NCBI GenBank assembly: GCA_963205335.1 | Contig: CAUJIM010000038.1 | Location: forward strand, 21,332 to 85,331 | Length of the DNA stretch: 64,000 nucleotides | Source of the DNA: Pseudomonadota bacterium | Lineage (GTDB): Bacteria; Pseudomonadota; Gammaproteobacteria; Burkholderiales; Burkholderiaceae_C | Direction of reading: 5' to 3' | In this document: positions 8,144 to 14,505 of the stretch, piece after piece | Layout of the letters: every line of letters begins with the position of its first letter | Numbering within the stretch: position 1 is the stretch's first letter | Notes under the pieces: generated by a model | What the model saw: the letters and a program-made list of their open reading frames with translations, nothing else | Database searches by the model: none | What the model was told of the DNA's origin: nothing | Made by a program: the position numbers and the translations under genes

Positions 8144-8189
8144 AAAACAGTTCAGCAGCCTACAACACACTACCTTGGCAGGAATCCTT

Positions 8190-8229
8190 ATTTTGAATCC
8201 CCTGCGCCCATCAATTTCACTACCCCGGC
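8190..8229 (-). pseudogene. Intron-less 5' relic of a tRNA-Leu gene
   Basis: 40 bases matching positions 1-40 of the spliced tRNA-Leu next door at 34 of 40 positions, including the uninterrupted anticodon region GGGGATTCAAAAT. The rest of the tRNA is not present, so it cannot fold into a tRNA. It lies 46 bases upstream of the split gene in the same orientation. Confidence 0.7.
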
Positions 8230-8270
8230 GCCGGTTCTCAAAGCGATGAATTATGGCACAGTAGCGACAT

Positions 8271-9176
8271 ATGACGACCTACCGTACCATCGAATCGACG
8301 ATTGGAAAGACACCCCTGGTGGCGCTGCAGCGCATCGACGCCCAGGCCAATGCCCAGCGCGGCAACACGGTGCTGGGCAAGCTGGAAGGCAACAACCCCG
8401 CGGGTTCGGTCAAGGACCGCGCGGCACTGGCGATGATCGAGGGCGCCGAGCGGCGCGGCGAGATCAAGCCGGGCGATACCCTGCTGGAAGCCACTTCCGG
8501 CAACACCGGCATCGCGCTGGCCATGGTCGCCGCGGTCAAGGGCTACCGCATGGTGCTGGTGATGCCGGAGGATCTGTCGATCGAGCGTGCGCAGACCATG
8601 AAAGCTTACGGCGCCGAACTGGTCCTCACCCCCAAAAGCGGCGGCATGGAGTACGCGCGCGACCTGGCGCTGCAGATGGCCGCGCAAGGCAAGGGCAGGG
8701 TGCTCGACCAGTTCGCCAACGAAGACAACCCGCGCGCGCATTACGAGGCCACCGGCCCAGAGATCTGGGAGCAGACGGGGGGGCGCATCACCCACTTCGT
8801 GAGTGCCATGGGCACGACGGGGACGATCACCGGCGTGGCGCGCTTTCTGCGCAAGAAAAACCCCAGGATCCGCATCATCGGCGCGCAGCCCACGGAAGGC
8901 TCGCGCATCCCCGGCATCCGCAAGTGGCCCGAAGAGTACCTGCCCAGGATTTACGACCCCAAACTGGTGGACGAGCTGGTCTCCGTCTCGCAGAGCGACG
9001 CCGAGGACATGGCGCGGCGGCTCGCGGCCGAGGAAGGCATTTTTGCCGGCATCTCGGCCGCCGGCGCCTGCTGGGCGGCGCAGCAGGTGGCGCAGCGCGA
9101 GAGCGGCGCAACCATCGTCTTCGTGGTCTGCGACCGCGGCGACCGCTACCTGTCCACCGGCGTCTTTCCGGCCTGA
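8271..9176 (+). CDS. cysM: Cysteine synthase B
   Basis: 301 residues, a PLP enzyme that makes cysteine (or S-sulfocysteine) from O-acetylserine. The PLP lysine lies in GNNPAGSVKDRAAL (about residue 49), the substrate loop is TSGNTGIALA, and the PLP phosphate loop is GTTGTITG. The sequence LGKLEGNNPAGS and the short length point to CysM rather than CysK. Followed 12 bases later by a NUDIX gene. Confidence 0.93.
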   Translation: MTTYRTIESTIGKTPLVALQRIDAQANAQRGNTVLGKLEGNNPAGSVKDRAALAMIEGAERRGEIKPGDTLLEATSGNTGIALAMVAAVKGYRMVLVMPEDLSIERAQTMKAYGAELVLTPKSGGMEYARDLALQMAAQGKGRVLDQFANEDNPRAHYEATGPEIWEQTGGRITHFVSAMGTTGTITGVARFLRKKNPRIRIIGAQPTEGSRIPGIRKWPEEYLPRIYDPKLVDELVSVSQSDAEDMARRLAAEEGIFAGISAAGACWAAQQVAQRESGATIVFVVCDRGDRYLSTGVFPA

Positions 9177-9188
9177 GCGCAGATCCCC

Positions 9189-9752
9189 ATGCAATACGAC
9201 ATGCGTTTTTGCCCGCATTGCGCGACCGCACTGGCGCCGATCGCGCAGTTGGAAGACAGCGGTGAAAAGGTTCGGCTGCGATGCGCGGCATGCGGCTGGA
9301 CGCACTGGAACAATCCCACGCCCGTGCTGGCGGCCATCGTCGAAGTGGACGGCAAGGTGCTGCTCGCGCGCAACGCCGCATGGCCGCCCAAGATGTACGC
9401 GCTGATCACGGGCTTCATGGAGGCCGGCGAAACGCCTGAAGCAGGCATCGCGCGCGAGCTCAAGGAAGAGACCAACCTGGACGCGCAGTCCATCTCTCTC
9501 GTGGGTGTCTATGAGTTCTTGCGCATGAACCAGGTGATCATTGCCTACCATGTACGTGCCAGCGGCACGGTACGGCTCTCGCCAGAGCTGCTGGATTACC
9601 GCATGATGGAACTCAAGGATCTCAAGTGCTGGCCCGCCGGCACCGGCTACGCGCTGGCCGACTGGCTGCGCACCCGCGGCCACGATCCGGTGTTCTTCAC
9701 CGAGCAAGAAAACGCCGAGCGCCGCCGCGGGCTGGATGCACCGAAGGACTGA
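9189..9752 (+). CDS. NUDIX hydrolase with zinc ribbon
   Basis: 187 residues. An N-terminal zinc ribbon (FCPHCATAL and LRCAACGWTHWNN, four cysteines) resembles NudC-type NADH pyrophosphatases. The NUDIX box GFMEAGETPEAGIARELKEE begins at about residue 75, with the metal-binding REL-x-EE glutamates intact. It is shorter than NudC, lacks that family's N-terminal domain, and its substrate is unknown. It is in the cysM-NUDIX-tusA cluster and ends three bases before tusA. Confidence 0.88.
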   Translation: MQYDMRFCPHCATALAPIAQLEDSGEKVRLRCAACGWTHWNNPTPVLAAIVEVDGKVLLARNAAWPPKMYALITGFMEAGETPEAGIARELKEETNLDAQSISLVGVYEFLRMNQVIIAYHVRASGTVRLSPELLDYRMMELKDLKCWPAGTGYALADWLRTRGHDPVFFTEQENAERRRGLDAPKD

Positions 9753-9755
9753 AGC

Positions 9756-9983
9756 ATGGATATCGACAGCGAACTCGACGCACGCGGCCTCAATTGCCCA
9801 CTGCCCATACTCAAGGCCAAGAAGGCGCTGACGAAGATGCTCAGCGGCCAGTTGCTCAGGGTGGTCTCCACGGACCCCGGATCGGTTCGCGACTTCCAGG
9901 CCTTCGCCAAGCAAACCGGCAACGAACTCGTGGAGCAGCAGACCGTGGGTGAGGATTTCATCCACATACTGCGCCGCCGCTGA
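9756..9983 (+). CDS. TusA-family sulfurtransferase
   Basis: 75 residues with the family signature LDARGLNCPLPILKAKKAL, whose cysteine in CPLP carries sulfur as a persulfide. These proteins pass sulfur for tRNA thiolation or molybdenum cofactor work. It follows cysM and the NUDIX gene directly, and its sulfur role fits the cysteine synthase. No downstream gene continues the operon; the phage array begins 46 bases after the stop. Confidence 0.9.
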   Translation: MDIDSELDARGLNCPLPILKAKKALTKMLSGQLLRVVSTDPGSVRDFQAFAKQTGNELVEQQTVGEDFIHILRRR

Positions 9984-10028
9984 GCATCATCGCGGCGTTC
10001 TCGGATGCACATTGCTTGTGCTGTTTCT

Positions 10029-10056
10029 ATTTTATACAATGTATAAAAACCCATTT
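10029..10056 (+). other. dif-like XerC/XerD site, left end of the phage array (attL)
   Basis: The left arm ATTTTATACAA and central TGTATA (10040-10045) match the other two sites in ACAATGTATA. The right arm (AAAACCCATTT) is not dif-like, as expected if it belongs to the inserted element. Joining this left half to the right arm at 18.13 kb restores a standard-looking dif. Confidence 0.6.
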
Positions 10057-10406
10057 CAGATAATCCGACCGAATAATCTTCATTGATTTTCAAAAAAAAC
10101 GGAAGGGTGTCGGGATTGGAGTTATCCACATAATCGAGATAATCCCGGCACAGGCCGTTGGAGCGCCTGCGGCGCGAATACCGGCTTTCAGGCGCGAATG
10201 AGGGCAGGGTGGCATTGGCGGCACGCCCGCGATGGCCCTCAGGGGCGCACGGACGGGCGGATGCCGCAGGGACGGGCAGGGGCCGCGCCAGGTCGATGCC
10301 GGGGGCGCGCTGGGCACCTTGGCGCCCATGCCACGGGGTACGCTGCGCGACGGGACGGGAACATCGGGGGTTCCCCCCGATACCCCCGGCGGTGGAATTT
10401 TGTTGC
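10057..10406 (-). other. Non-coding intergenic region of the putative satellite
   Basis: No convincing gene. From 10155 to 10395, read on the minus strand, it is clearly related to 17875-18100 on the plus strand, including the hairpin ATCGGGGG-TT-CCCCCCGAT (10363-10381), a likely packaging or origin hairpin. A perfect DnaA-box sequence TTATCCACA lies at 10132-10140. An A-tract follows the left dif-like site. In a circularised element this region would sit upstream of the Xaf-like gene. Confidence 0.55.
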
Positions 10407-10613
10407 CTACTGCTGATGATCGCCATGGCGAGAATCTCCCTCGATGGGTTGATGCGGCCGTTGCCCGGCATGGGGCACTGGCTGCGGGGTTTGCGGGGTC
10501 TGGCGCGCCTGCGCCGGTGGAGGCAGGGCCATGCGTCCGGTCTGGATCAAGGCCCCGGTGCTGCCGTTGGCAAGGCGCCAGCGGCGGTAGACGCGAGAGG
10601 AGAAACGGCTCAT
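10407..10613 (-). CDS. Small basic hypothetical protein of the satellite
   Basis: 68 residues starting MSRFSSRVYRRWRLANGS, basic at the N-terminus and rich in Pro/Gln/His at the end. Its ATG overlaps the stop of the upstream gene (ATGA at 10610-10613), which suggests real coupled translation. No known family recognised. Confidence 0.5.
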   Translation of the reverse strand: MSRFSSRVYRRWRLANGSTGALIQTGRMALPPPAQARQTPQTPQPVPHAGQRPHQPIEGDSRHGDHQQ

Positions 10614-10957
10614 GGCTGGTCCTCCAGGTGTGCCCGCTGGCGTTCCAACGCCCTGCGGTAGTCCGCCAGCACCAGTTCCAGCCGATCCATACCGTTGGCC
10701 TCGGGCCAGCAGCCCACGTCGATGCCGTGGCGGTCGATGAGCAGCGCCAGGTTGTCCAGCAGCACATCGCGGAAGGTGAGACGGTCGCAGTACGCATCGC
10801 CGGCGACCATGAAGGGCTGGCCCCCGGGCGGGGCGCAGTCCAGGCGGGCCATTTCGTAGGCCAGCAGCGCCAGCCGGGTCAGGTCTTCCCGAAGCAGCCA
10901 GGAGGCGCAATCGGCGGCCGTGGTGGCCGCATCGAGCAGATCGGCGGGGGCGGTCAT
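10610..10957 (-). CDS. Hypothetical protein of the satellite
   Basis: 115 residues (MTAPADLLDAATTAADCASW...), acidic and leucine-rich, probably all helical and soluble, without a signal or membrane segment. It lies in a tight minus-strand run: its ATG overlaps the TGA at 10954-10956 and its stop overlaps the next start. I do not recognise it. Confidence 0.55.
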   Translation of the reverse strand: MTAPADLLDAATTAADCASWLLREDLTRLALLAYEMARLDCAPPGGQPFMVAGDAYCDRLTFRDVLLDNLALLIDRHGIDVGCWPEANGMDRLELVLADYRRALERQRAHLEDQP

Positions 10958-11799
10958 CGCGCACCCCCGTTCAGACGCTCAGGGGCCGGACTTCCTGCGT
11001 TCGGCTTCGAGCCGGCGCCGCTGCTTGCGGGTGAGGCCGGGCTCTGCCAGGGCAGCGGCAGGGACGGGGAGCGGCTCGATCCCGGCCGGTGCCAGGTCAG
11101 CCCCCCGGGGTTCTGCAGCGCGCAGGTATGCGTCCAGCGCCACACAGACGAGGGCATTGAAGCTGATCCCGAGGCGCTGGCAGCGGCTTCGGGCGTCGGC
11201 TTCGAGAGCGGCAGGGATCCGGACGGTTGATGGCATTGTGACGTCAGAATGATATCACTCTGGTGGCATTGTTCGCCTTGTTCGGGAGTCCGCGGTGACG
11301 TTGTTTTAGATAGGACAAGCCCAGCGGCGGCTGGCGCCGCCGCTCCCCCGGCTGCGCCGGGGAGCGATGCCCCGGCCTCGCCCCCGGCCAGCGCCGCCGC
11401 TGCGCGGCTGTCACTGTCCGTGGCCGCTGCCGTGGCCCGCTGCTCCGATTCGATCTGGCGCAAGCGGGCGATCGCCAGCTCCCCGATCTCGGCCCGGCGC
11501 GCCAGCAGCGACCACCATGCGGCATCCTTGGGATAGAGCTTGTGCCCCTCGGGCGTGACCAGCGCGCCGGCCAGGAACTGCCAGTCGCGCCAGTCGGCAC
11601 CGGGCAGCGCGTAGCCGCAGTGGATGCGCAGCAGCTTGTAGGCCGCATACGGGATTTCGTGGCGGCCCGATTCCCAGTTATGTAAAGTGCGCTCGGAGAC
11701 ATGAAGAAACTTCGCGCAGGCGGCCCGGTCCATGCCCAGCGAGCGGTACATGGTTCGCAGCTTGCGGCCAAGCTGCACGCGCGCGTCCAGGTCAATCAT
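10954..11799 (-). CDS. Phage XRE-type protein resembling Xer recombination activation factor (XafT / VC1465 family)
   Basis: The first 105 or so residues hold an HTH (LRTMYRSLGMDRAACAKFLH, then VSERTLHNWESGRHEIPY) and the block AYKLLRIHCGYALPGADW...LVTPEGHKLYPKDAAWWSL. This resembles the phage family named after the TLC-phi protein XafT, which lets XerCD recombine at dif without FtsK. After that comes low-complexity Ala/Gly sequence from a repeat shared with rep, then a tail overlapping an 85-residue gene in another frame. The 281-residue frame may therefore be extended by a lost stop or frameshift. ATG 11799 is used; a TTG at 11832 lies in the dif-like site. Confidence 0.6.
   Translation of the reverse strand: MIDLDARVQLGRKLRTMYRSLGMDRAACAKFLHVSERTLHNWESGRHEIPYAAYKLLRIHCGYALPGADWRDWQFLAGALVTPEGHKLYPKDAAWWSLLARRAEIGELAIARLRQIESEQRATAAATDSDSRAAAALAGGEAGASLPGAAGGAAAPAAAGLVLSKTTSPRTPEQGEQCHQSDIILTSQCHQPSGSLPLSKPTPEAAASASGSASMPSSVWRWTHTCALQNPGGLTWHRPGSSRSPSLPLPWQSPASPASSGAGSKPNAGSPAPERLNGGAR
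10979..11236 (-). CDS. Small ribbon-helix-helix-like protein of the satellite
   Basis: 85 residues: MPSTVRIPAALEADARSRCQ, then GISFNALVCVALDAYL, the beta-strand plus two-helix pattern of Arc/CopG-type DNA-binding proteins, and a basic C-terminus (LTRKQRRRLEAERRK). It lies entirely inside the C-terminal extension of the Xaf-like reading frame but in another frame. Its sequence looks more like a real protein than that extension does. Confidence 0.55.
   Translation of the reverse strand: MPSTVRIPAALEADARSRCQRLGISFNALVCVALDAYLRAAEPRGADLAPAGIEPLPVPAAALAEPGLTRKQRRRLEAERRKSGP
11286..11413 (-). repeat. Segment shared with the inovirus rep gene (copy in the satellite)
   Basis: Read on the minus strand it has GACAGCCGCGCAGCGGCGG...CTGGC and GGGCTTGTCC-TATCTAAAACAA, both also present at 13370-13451 on the plus strand. 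This copy has an extra GC-rich insert with two strong hairpins. A shared replication nick or origin signal is a reasonable guess. Confidence 0.6.
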
Positions 11800-11821
11800 G
11801 CGAGCACCGGGACGGCGTCCT

Positions 11822-11849
11822 GCTTTAGACAATGTATAGCATTGTTAAT
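11822..11849 (+). other. dif-like site between satellite and inovirus
   Basis: Arms GCTTTAGACAA and GCATTGTTAAT around the core TGTATA (11833-11838). AGACAATGTATA is identical to the right-end site. Six of eleven bases of the right arm agree with the canonical XerD arm. It overlaps the last codons of the repressor gene and lies just before the start of the Xaf-like gene. Confidence 0.6.
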
Positions 11850-12187
11850 CCGCTAGCTATGATTCCGATAGCGTCTATCAAATTCGCGTTGTAGCAAATA
11901 AGCAACGCTACCACCGCGCCACCGGCTAGGGCCTTTCCCAGTATCTCCCTGATCTGCTCGGCTTTTGGGCCTGTTCGATTCCGCTCGATCACTGCCCGTA
12001 TCACTGCCTCGCGTGCATCTTCGTTCGCTATGTCTGCGAGCAGCGCTGCCGTTTCTGGCGATATATCGCGCGTTCCGTGCTTCATTTGTGATAGCGATTG
12101 CTTGCTCGTGCCGATTCGGCGGGCGAGTTCTGCATAGCTAGAGCAATTTTCTGCTGCTTTGTCAATTAGGGATTTCTCTGGATTCAT
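11825..12187 (-). CDS. Inovirus repressor-like XRE protein with C-terminal membrane segment
   Basis: 120 residues. The N-terminus (SSYAELARRIGTSKQSLSQM-KHGTRDISPETAALLADI) is an HTH of the XRE type, close to phage DUF3693-like proteins. Residues about 85-115 are hydrophobic (AGGAVVALLICYN...IIASGLTMLYIV), one or two membrane helices. It is divergent from the phage early genes, the usual place for an inovirus repressor, with two operator-like palindromes between them. Its last five codons and stop lie in the dif-like site, so integration changes its C-terminus. Confidence 0.7.
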   Translation of the reverse strand: MNPEKSLIDKAAENCSSYAELARRIGTSKQSLSQMKHGTRDISPETAALLADIANEDAREAVIRAVIERNRTGPKAEQIREILGKALAGGAVVALLICYNANLIDAIGIIASGLTMLYIV

Positions 12188-12262
12188 GTCATCACCTTTG
12201 ATTACTTACGATCGCGCTGTCATCAACATTGATGACGCATTCAAGCCTGAAAGAGCGCAGCC
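12188..12262 (+). promoter_or_regulatory. Phage control region with two operator-like palindromes
   Basis: A perfect palindrome GTCATCAA-CA-TTGATGAC (12219-12236) and a related imperfect one, GTCATCACCTTTGATTAC (12188-12205, 15 of 18 bases the same), lie between the divergent repressor and early genes, 31 bp apart centre to centre. The second touches the repressor start, so it would serve autoregulation. Inferred from position and symmetry. Confidence 0.65.
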
Positions 12263-12562
12263 ATGATCAAAGTCCGCATTCTGTCCGACAAACTCAACGT
12301 GCTCAAGGGCACCGGCAAAGAGTCCGGCAAGCCCTACGAAATGCATATCCAGACGGCGTACGCCTACACCGTCAACGACGCTGGCGAAGTCGCCGAAATC
12401 CCCGAGAAATTCGAGTTTGTCCTGCCCAAGGACTCCGACGGCTTCATCAGCAAGCCCTTGCCCCGTGGCGACTACACCATCAGTGCCAACGCCGTCTACA
12501 TCGACCGCAACGGCCGCATGTCGATCAATCCCCGGCTCGTACCGGTCGCGGGGTCGAAATGA
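12263..12562 (+). CDS. Inovirus single-stranded DNA-binding protein (G5P-like)
   Basis: 99 residues: MIKVRILSDKLNVLKGTGKESGKPYEMHIQTAYAYT..., a small all-beta protein in the first position of the rightward operon, where inoviruses encode the gene V protein that coats plus-strand DNA and stops double-strand synthesis. Identification rests on size, position and resemblance to the Xanthomonas/Pseudomonas phage family. Its stop overlaps the next start (ATGA). Confidence 0.75.
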   Translation: MIKVRILSDKLNVLKGTGKESGKPYEMHIQTAYAYTVNDAGEVAEIPEKFEFVLPKDSDGFISKPLPRGDYTISANAVYIDRNGRMSINPRLVPVAGSK

Positions 12563-12771
12563 GTACCGGAGCCCTCTCCGAGTCGGCTCGCGCCGAGATT
12601 GACCAGCGCATTGCCACGACCGAGGTCATGAAAGCGCTCGTTCTCCTGCTCGCGCTGCATGAGTCCGCTGACTCCGTGGACCTGCGCGCCGACATGCGCG
12701 ATGGCTTCTTGCAGCGCCTCGACGTCACCTATAGCGCCAAGGGCGTGCAGCTTGGGGGGTTCGGGCAGTGA
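12559..12771 (+). CDS. Small inovirus protein of unknown function
   Basis: 70 residues starting MSTGALSESARAEIDQRIAT, helical, with ALVLLLALHESADSV in the middle, too polar to be a clear membrane span. ATGA overlap with the gene before and TGATG overlap with the gene after show it is part of the translated chain. Confidence 0.6.
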   Translation: MSTGALSESARAEIDQRIATTEVMKALVLLLALHESADSVDLRADMRDGFLQRLDVTYSAKGVQLGGFGQ

Positions 12772-13346
12772 TGGTTGCGGCGTTGTTCGTTCGTGCCGAT
12801 AACCACTACGCTGAGTTTGGGGTTGATTGCTATGACATCGAGCGTGATGCGAGAACGTTCGACTTGTCGTGTCCTGTGATTGCGCATCCCCCTTGCCGAT
12901 CGTGGTCGCGCATGCGGCATTTTTCGAGGCCTCGACCCGATGAAAAGGATTTGGCGCGGTGGGCGGTGTTTGTGGTTCGTCACTGTGGCGGCGTACTTGA
13001 GCATCCCTCTGGCTCGGCGCTGTTTCGTGAGCTTGGGCTACCCGCGCCATCCACTCCGGTACGCGATTCGTTCGGTGGGTGGGTGCTTCCGGTGTCACAG
13101 AAGTGGTTCGGCCATAGAGCGGAAAAGCGCACCTGGCTTTACATCGTCGGGTGTGATCCAGGCGCGATCCCTCGCATTCCGTTGGTTTTGGGAGAGGCGG
13201 AGCGTACCTGTGGTCTCTGGTCTGGCCGTGATCGATCCAGGGCGCGCAAGGAAATCGGTCCAGCAGAGCGTGAGCGCACGCCACCGGAGTTTGCGCGGTT
13301 CTTGGTCGACCTGGCGCGTTCGTGCGTTGTCGAGGTGGCTGCATGA
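12771..13346 (+). CDS. Phage protein of unknown function with HPPCRSW motif
   Basis: 191 residues: VAALFVRADNHYAEFGVDCY, ARTFDLSCPVIAHPPCRSWS, RHCGGVLEHPSGSALF, WFGHRAEKRTWLYIVG and a final ERERTPPEFARFLVDLA. I recall this pattern from phages and prophages of Proteobacteria, without a proven function. The Pro-Pro-Cys and E-H-P motifs and the RTWLYIV strand faintly resemble parts of cytosine methyltransferase folds, but no full SAM-binding motif is seen. It sits between the ssDNA-binding protein and rep. Confidence 0.65.
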   Translation: MVAALFVRADNHYAEFGVDCYDIERDARTFDLSCPVIAHPPCRSWSRMRHFSRPRPDEKDLARWAVFVVRHCGGVLEHPSGSALFRELGLPAPSTPVRDSFGGWVLPVSQKWFGHRAEKRTWLYIVGCDPGAIPRIPLVLGEAERTCGLWSGRDRSRARKEIGPAERERTPPEFARFLVDLARSCVVEVAA

Positions 13347-14176
13347 CAGTCGCGACGGCGACGCACGCCAGCGACAGCCGCGCAGCGGCGGCGCTGGCGG
13401 GTGGCGTCGGCGCGGGGCTTGTCCCTTCTAAAACAAAGTGCCCGCGCACTCTCGGCGGCAAGATCAGCCAGCATCCCGAAGACCTTTTTGCCCGTCGTTT
13501 CGGCCGCATGCGTGTAGCGGTCTGGTCTGCCGGGCAAGGCCACGACGAGAGGTTCTCGGGCTGGTACGGATGCCGTCCGTGGTTTGTCACGTTGACCTAT
13601 CGGCCCGGGGTTGAATGGTCTGCCGATCACATTCGGCAGGCGATTCATACCTGCCGTAAATGGCTCAAGCGCCAGAACGGTGGCCCGCTCCGCTACGTCT
13701 GGGTGGCCGAACTCCAAAAGCGCGGCGCGGTGCACTACCACCTCATCGTCTACCTGCCCAAGCGCCTGTCGATGCCCAAGTGGGACAAGCAAGGCTGGTG
13801 GCCGCACGGCATGACGAACACGCAGGTTTCGCGCACCGGCGTCGCCTACCTCATGAAATACGTCAGCAAATTCTCGCCGTTCCACGCCTTCCCAAAGGGA
13901 ATGCGCCTCTACGGCATCGGAGGACTGAATGAACAAGCGCGATCCATTCGCACCTGGCGAAACCTGCCCGCGTGGGCCCGTGACCTCTACGGAGTTGGGG
14001 AGCTCACGCGCCGGGCGTGTGGTCTTGTGGTGCGAAGCACGGGGGAAATTCTTGCCTCACCTTGGGCCGTCCTGCGGGGAGCCGGGGGCCTGTGGCTGTA
14101 CCTCGTGGGAGAACTACCGCCGCGATTTGCAGACGGGCCGTATAGCTCGCTCGACAGTCGGCCATGCGGTGCTTGA
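13343..14176 (+). CDS. Inovirus replication initiator (HUH endonuclease)
   Basis: 277 residues. Rolling-circle initiator motifs are in order: motif 1 PWFVTLTYRPG (about residue 75), motif 2 with the metal-binding pair in AVHYHLIVYLP (about 130), and motif 3 with the catalytic tyrosine in VAYLMKYVSKF (about 172). It nicks the phage plus-strand origin. The first 30 residues (SDSRAAAALAGG...) come from DNA that is also repeated in the satellite. The C-terminus (LPAWARDLYGVGELTRRACG, RSTGEILASPW) is the usual tail of this family. The ATG overlaps the previous stop. Confidence 0.88.
   Translation: MTVATATHASDSRAAAALAGGVGAGLVPSKTKCPRTLGGKISQHPEDLFARRFGRMRVAVWSAGQGHDERFSGWYGCRPWFVTLTYRPGVEWSADHIRQAIHTCRKWLKRQNGGPLRYVWVAELQKRGAVHYHLIVYLPKRLSMPKWDKQGWWPHGMTNTQVSRTGVAYLMKYVSKFSPFHAFPKGMRLYGIGGLNEQARSIRTWRNLPAWARDLYGVGELTRRACGLVVRSTGEILASPWAVLRGAGGLWLYLVGELPPRFADGPYSSLDSRPCGA
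13370..13451 (+). repeat. Segment shared with the satellite (copy in rep)
   Basis: Contains GACAGCCGCGCAGCGGCGG and GGGCTTGTCCCTTCTAAAAC, matching the inverted copy at 11286-11413. Candidate rolling-circle nick region, because origins often lie in or next to the rep gene. Confidence 0.55.
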
Positions 14177-14192
14177 GAGGGCAGGGCTGTGA
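13929..14192 (+). CDS. Possible overlapping small phage gene
   Basis: 87 residues in another frame over the end of rep, with a good ribosome binding site (GGAGG at 13919-13923) before its ATG. The middle is cysteine-rich (CEARGKF..GPSCGEPGACGC). Its stop overlaps the ATG of another small frame (TGATG at 14190-14194), as in the rest of the phage. It could still be an accident of GC-rich DNA. Confidence 0.4.
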   Translation: MNKRDPFAPGETCPRGPVTSTELGSSRAGRVVLWCEARGKFLPHLGPSCGEPGACGCTSWENYRRDLQTGRIARSTVGHAVLERAGL

Positions 14193-14353
14193 TGGATTGG
14201 CTTTTCGTTCCTCGTGTCGTCGATTGTCGCAATCGTTTTTACGGTGGCCCGGGCCTGACGCACCCGATCCGCCTTTTCAACCCGCGTCGTAGGAGAAAAC
14301 CATGTTCCAAGCCTTCAAAACCCGCTATCTGGTGCCCGCTGGTGCTGGCCTGA
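14192..14353 (+). CDS. Possible small basic phage protein
   Basis: 53 codons starting MDWLFVPRVVDCRNRFYGGP and continuing to a run of arginines (NPRRRRK). It begins at the stop of the preceding frame and overlaps the start of the coat protein gene by 52 bases. Support is only the linked start and the position. Confidence 0.3.
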   Translation: MDWLFVPRVVDCRNRFYGGPGLTHPIRLFNPRRRRKPCSKPSKPAIWCPLVLA

Positions 14354-14505
14354 TGGTGCTCGCCGGTTCCGCTCACGCGGAAATCCCGACGGCTGTCACG
14401 ACCGCCCTCAACGATCTGAGCACCGACGCGCTCACGGTCGCTGGCATCGTCCTCGCCGCCATCGTGGCGGTGTACGCCTTCAAGTTCATCCGCAAGGGCC
14501 TGTAA
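14302..14505 (+). CDS. Major coat protein (pVIII-like)
   Basis: 67 residues with the hallmarks of an inovirus major coat protein: signal peptide (YLVPAGAGLMVLAGSAHA, cleavage after AHA), then a mature 40-residue peptide with an amphipathic start (EIPTAVTTALNDLS), a membrane helix (VAGIVLAAIVAVYAF) and a positive end (KFIRKGL) that faces the DNA. Ribosome binding site AGGAGA nine bases before the ATG. Confidence 0.9.
   Translation: MFQAFKTRYLVPAGAGLMVLAGSAHAEIPTAVTTALNDLSTDALTVAGIVLAAIVAVYAFKFIRKGL

Larger units (their letters stand above)
10040..11838 (-). mobile_element. Putative 1.8-kb inovirus satellite integrated at dif
   Basis: Bounded by the dif-like cores at 10040 and 11833. It holds four or so small minus-strand genes, including one resembling a Xer recombination activation factor, and no replication initiator, coat, Zot or adsorption gene. 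It carries inverted copies of two non-coding segments of the neighbouring inovirus: the intergenic hairpin region (10150-10395) and a segment also found at the start of rep (11286-11413). This content suggests a satellite that borrows replication and packaging from a helper, like TLC-phi or RS1 beside CTX-phi in Vibrio. The alternative is one composite prophage. Confidence 0.55.
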
